Source of the DNA: Bacilli bacterium
GTDB lineage: Bacteria; Bacillota_I; Bacilli_A; RF39; UBA660
Assembly: GCA_028699175.1 (NCBI GenBank)
Contig: JAQVVC010000047.1
Span: 1 to 5,877 of the forward strand
Direction of reading: 5' to 3'
Length of the DNA: 5,877 nucleotides
In this document: piece by piece, positions 5,087 to 5,877 of the stretch
How positions within the stretch are numbered: position 1 is the first letter of the stretch
How the letters are laid out: every line of letters begins with the position of its first letter
Program-made: the position numbers and the translations under genes
Notes under the pieces: generated by a model
What the model was told of the DNA's origin: nothing
Databases searched by the model: none
What the model saw: only the letters and a program-made list of their open reading frames with translations

Positions 5087-5518
5087 CTATATATTTTCTT
5101 GGTCTTCTTCATCTAAAACTATTAGATTCTCTAAGCCATCATCTTCATCATCAGGTGAATCATCTTCATCATAATTTATTTCAGTATCTTCTTCTTCGAT
5201 ATCTATTTCTTCTTCTTCTAGATTTATATCTATTTCTTCATCCTCTTCTTCATCTTCTAATAGTACCTTTGTATTATGATTAATTTTTAAATCCCAATAT
5301 CCATTTTCAAGCATTATAAATCTTTTATCAGTTATTAATAATTCAAAAAAATCCGCAATATCATTAGTGAATTCTTCTTCGGATAATTTCATTGCTTTAA
5401 TTACGCTTTTAAATAATTCTTGAATTTTTATTTTCTTTTTACTTGATTCTAATATTAAATAAGCAACATCATCATATGATTTAGTATCAATTTCTTCTTG
5501 AGTTAATTTTATTTTCAT
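5087..5518 (-). CDS. rpoE: DNA-directed RNA polymerase delta subunit
   Basis: Delta is a Gram-positive-specific polymerase subunit that promotes core recycling and makes promoters sensitive to initiating nucleotide levels. The 143-residue product has the expected two parts: an N-terminal globular HARE-HTH domain (about 1-80; SYDDVAYLILESSKKKIKIQELF, then FFELLITDKRFIMLENGYWDLK with Trp75) and a disordered, strongly acidic tail (about 88-142) dominated by Glu and Asp. B. subtilis delta is 173 residues, so this tail is shorter. A near-perfect AGGAGG (5523-5528) lies four bases before the ATG at 5516-5518. A strong promoter lies upstream, and the gene probably leads an rpoE-prfA-prmC unit. In B. 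subtilis rpoE is followed by pyrG; here it is followed directly by prfA. The stop is TAG. Confidence 0.93.
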   Translation of the reverse strand: MKIKLTQEEIDTKSYDDVAYLILESSKKKIKIQELFKSVIKAMKLSEEEFTNDIADFFELLITDKRFIMLENGYWDLKINHNTKVLLEDEEEDEEIDINLEEEEIDIEEEDTEINYDEDDSPDDEDDGLENLIVLDEEDQENI

Positions 5519-5584
5519 TTTTCCTCCTATGCTTTCTAATTATATGTTTATTATTTACTTCTTGTTCCTTTTTAAACACGTCTA

Positions 5585-5612
5585 ATTTTATCATAATATA
5601 TTGGATTGTCAA
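5585..5612 (-). promoter_or_regulatory. Sigma-A promoter of rpoE (and probably prfA-prmC)
   Basis: On the minus strand a perfect TTGACA (5607-5612) is followed by a 16-bp spacer and TAAAAT (5585-5590, 5 of 6 consensus bases), with the TG of an extended -10 element (TGATAAAAT). The start is expected near 5578, giving a leader of about 60 bases. The -35 box lies within a short dyad, TATATTG-N6-CAATATA (5597-5616). Confidence 0.8.
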
Positions 5613-5630
5613 TATAATTTTTTTGATTTA

Positions 5631-5877
5631 TTAAAGCTCTATTTTTATTGTGTTTTTTACATTTTTTTCACTATCAAGTTCATAATTAAAGACCCACTTA
5701 TTTGTATGATTATAATAGTTCATTTCTATTATTTCAATAGGAAATGTCACATTTTCTTTTTTTAATGTAAAATCAGCTTTTTTATTCAAAAAATTTAACT
5801 TAATCTCATAGTCCAGTTCTGATTTAATAATAACAAGATTATCTTTATCAAAAATCACCTTATTTTTATCGATATTT
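5631..5877 (-). CDS. Probable DUF1934 (YwiB-like) protein, C-terminal part, cut by right window edge
   Basis: The minus-strand frame is open from the right edge to a TAA at 5631-5633, giving 81 visible residues. A GTG at 5856-5858 is in frame but has no ribosome binding site and the frame stays open upstream of it, so I read this as the 3' part of a longer gene rather than a 75-residue gene. The alternating hydrophobic pattern suggests beta-strands, ending in FNYELDSEKNVKNTIKIEL. This resembles the C-terminal half of DUF1934 proteins (about 140 residues, lipocalin-like barrel, function unknown), whose genes often lie near argS and rpoE in Bacilli. The family call rests on pattern and position only. 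No terminator hairpin is seen after its stop. Confidence 0.55.
   Translation of the reverse strand, partial: NIDKNKVIFDKDNLVIIKSELDYEIKLNFLNKKADFTLKKENVTFPIEIIEMNYYNHTNKWVFNYELDSEKNVKNTIKIEL

Noticed and set aside
5597..5616. Dyad TATATTG-N6-CAATATA over the rpoE -35 box as an operator
   Set aside because: Arms are seven bases of almost pure A/T around a consensus -35 box; such symmetry is expected by chance here.
5631..5858. A complete 75-residue gene starting at GTG 5856-5858
   Set aside because: The frame continues open to the window edge and the GTG has no ribosome binding site, so a truncated longer gene is more likely.

Overview
The window is AT-rich DNA from a low-GC, Gram-positive-type bacterium, most likely a member of the Bacilli with a compact chromosome. 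Evidence for this is the RNA polymerase delta subunit gene (rpoE), a zinc-ribbon L31 (rpmE), AGGAGG-type ribosome binding sites, sigma-A promoters with perfect TTGACA boxes, and spoIIR, a gene known from endospore formers. Conserved tryptophans are encoded by TGG and mntP ends in TGA, so the standard bacterial code fits and nothing points to the TGA=Trp code of mollicutes. An uncultured gut Bacilli lineage is a reasonable guess, but species cannot be assigned from this sequence alone.

All convincing genes lie on the minus strand, so transcription runs from high to low coordinates. In that order they are: the 3' end of a probable DUF1934 (YwiB-like) gene, cut by the right edge; rpoE; prfA (release factor 1); prmC (glutamine methyltransferase for release factors, overlapping prfA by 11 bp); spoIIR; a MntP/YtaF-type membrane protein; murA; rpmE; then about 400 bp without a convincing gene; and last the 5' end of a gene encoding an exported protein with a SipW-type signal peptide, cut by the left edge. 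This is a condensed version of the rpoE ... murAB-rho-rpmE-tdk-prfA-prmC ... spoIIR ... mntP region of Bacillus subtilis, with many genes missing and murA-rpmE moved downstream of mntP.

Transcription units can be partly read. A strong promoter (TTGACA, extended -10 TAAAAT) precedes rpoE and probably serves rpoE-prfA-prmC. A hairpin directly after prmC, ending four bases before the spoIIR ATG, may terminate that unit and partly occludes the spoIIR ribosome binding site. spoIIR and mntP are 19 bp apart. murA has its own promoter, whose -35 box contains the mntP stop codon. rpmE has an extended -10 promoter, a short leader with a hairpin, and a terminator with a perfect 15-bp stem.

Functionally the window holds housekeeping genes for translation termination (prfA, prmC), ribosome structure (rpmE), cell-wall precursor synthesis (murA), transcription (rpoE) and manganese export (mntP), plus one forespore signalling gene (spoIIR). 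The less ordinary part is the left 520 bp: four tandem 10-bp repeats directly upstream of the promoter of the exported-protein gene, a near-consensus cre-like palindrome, and several further dyads with no gene to explain them. I found no clear new multi-gene system.
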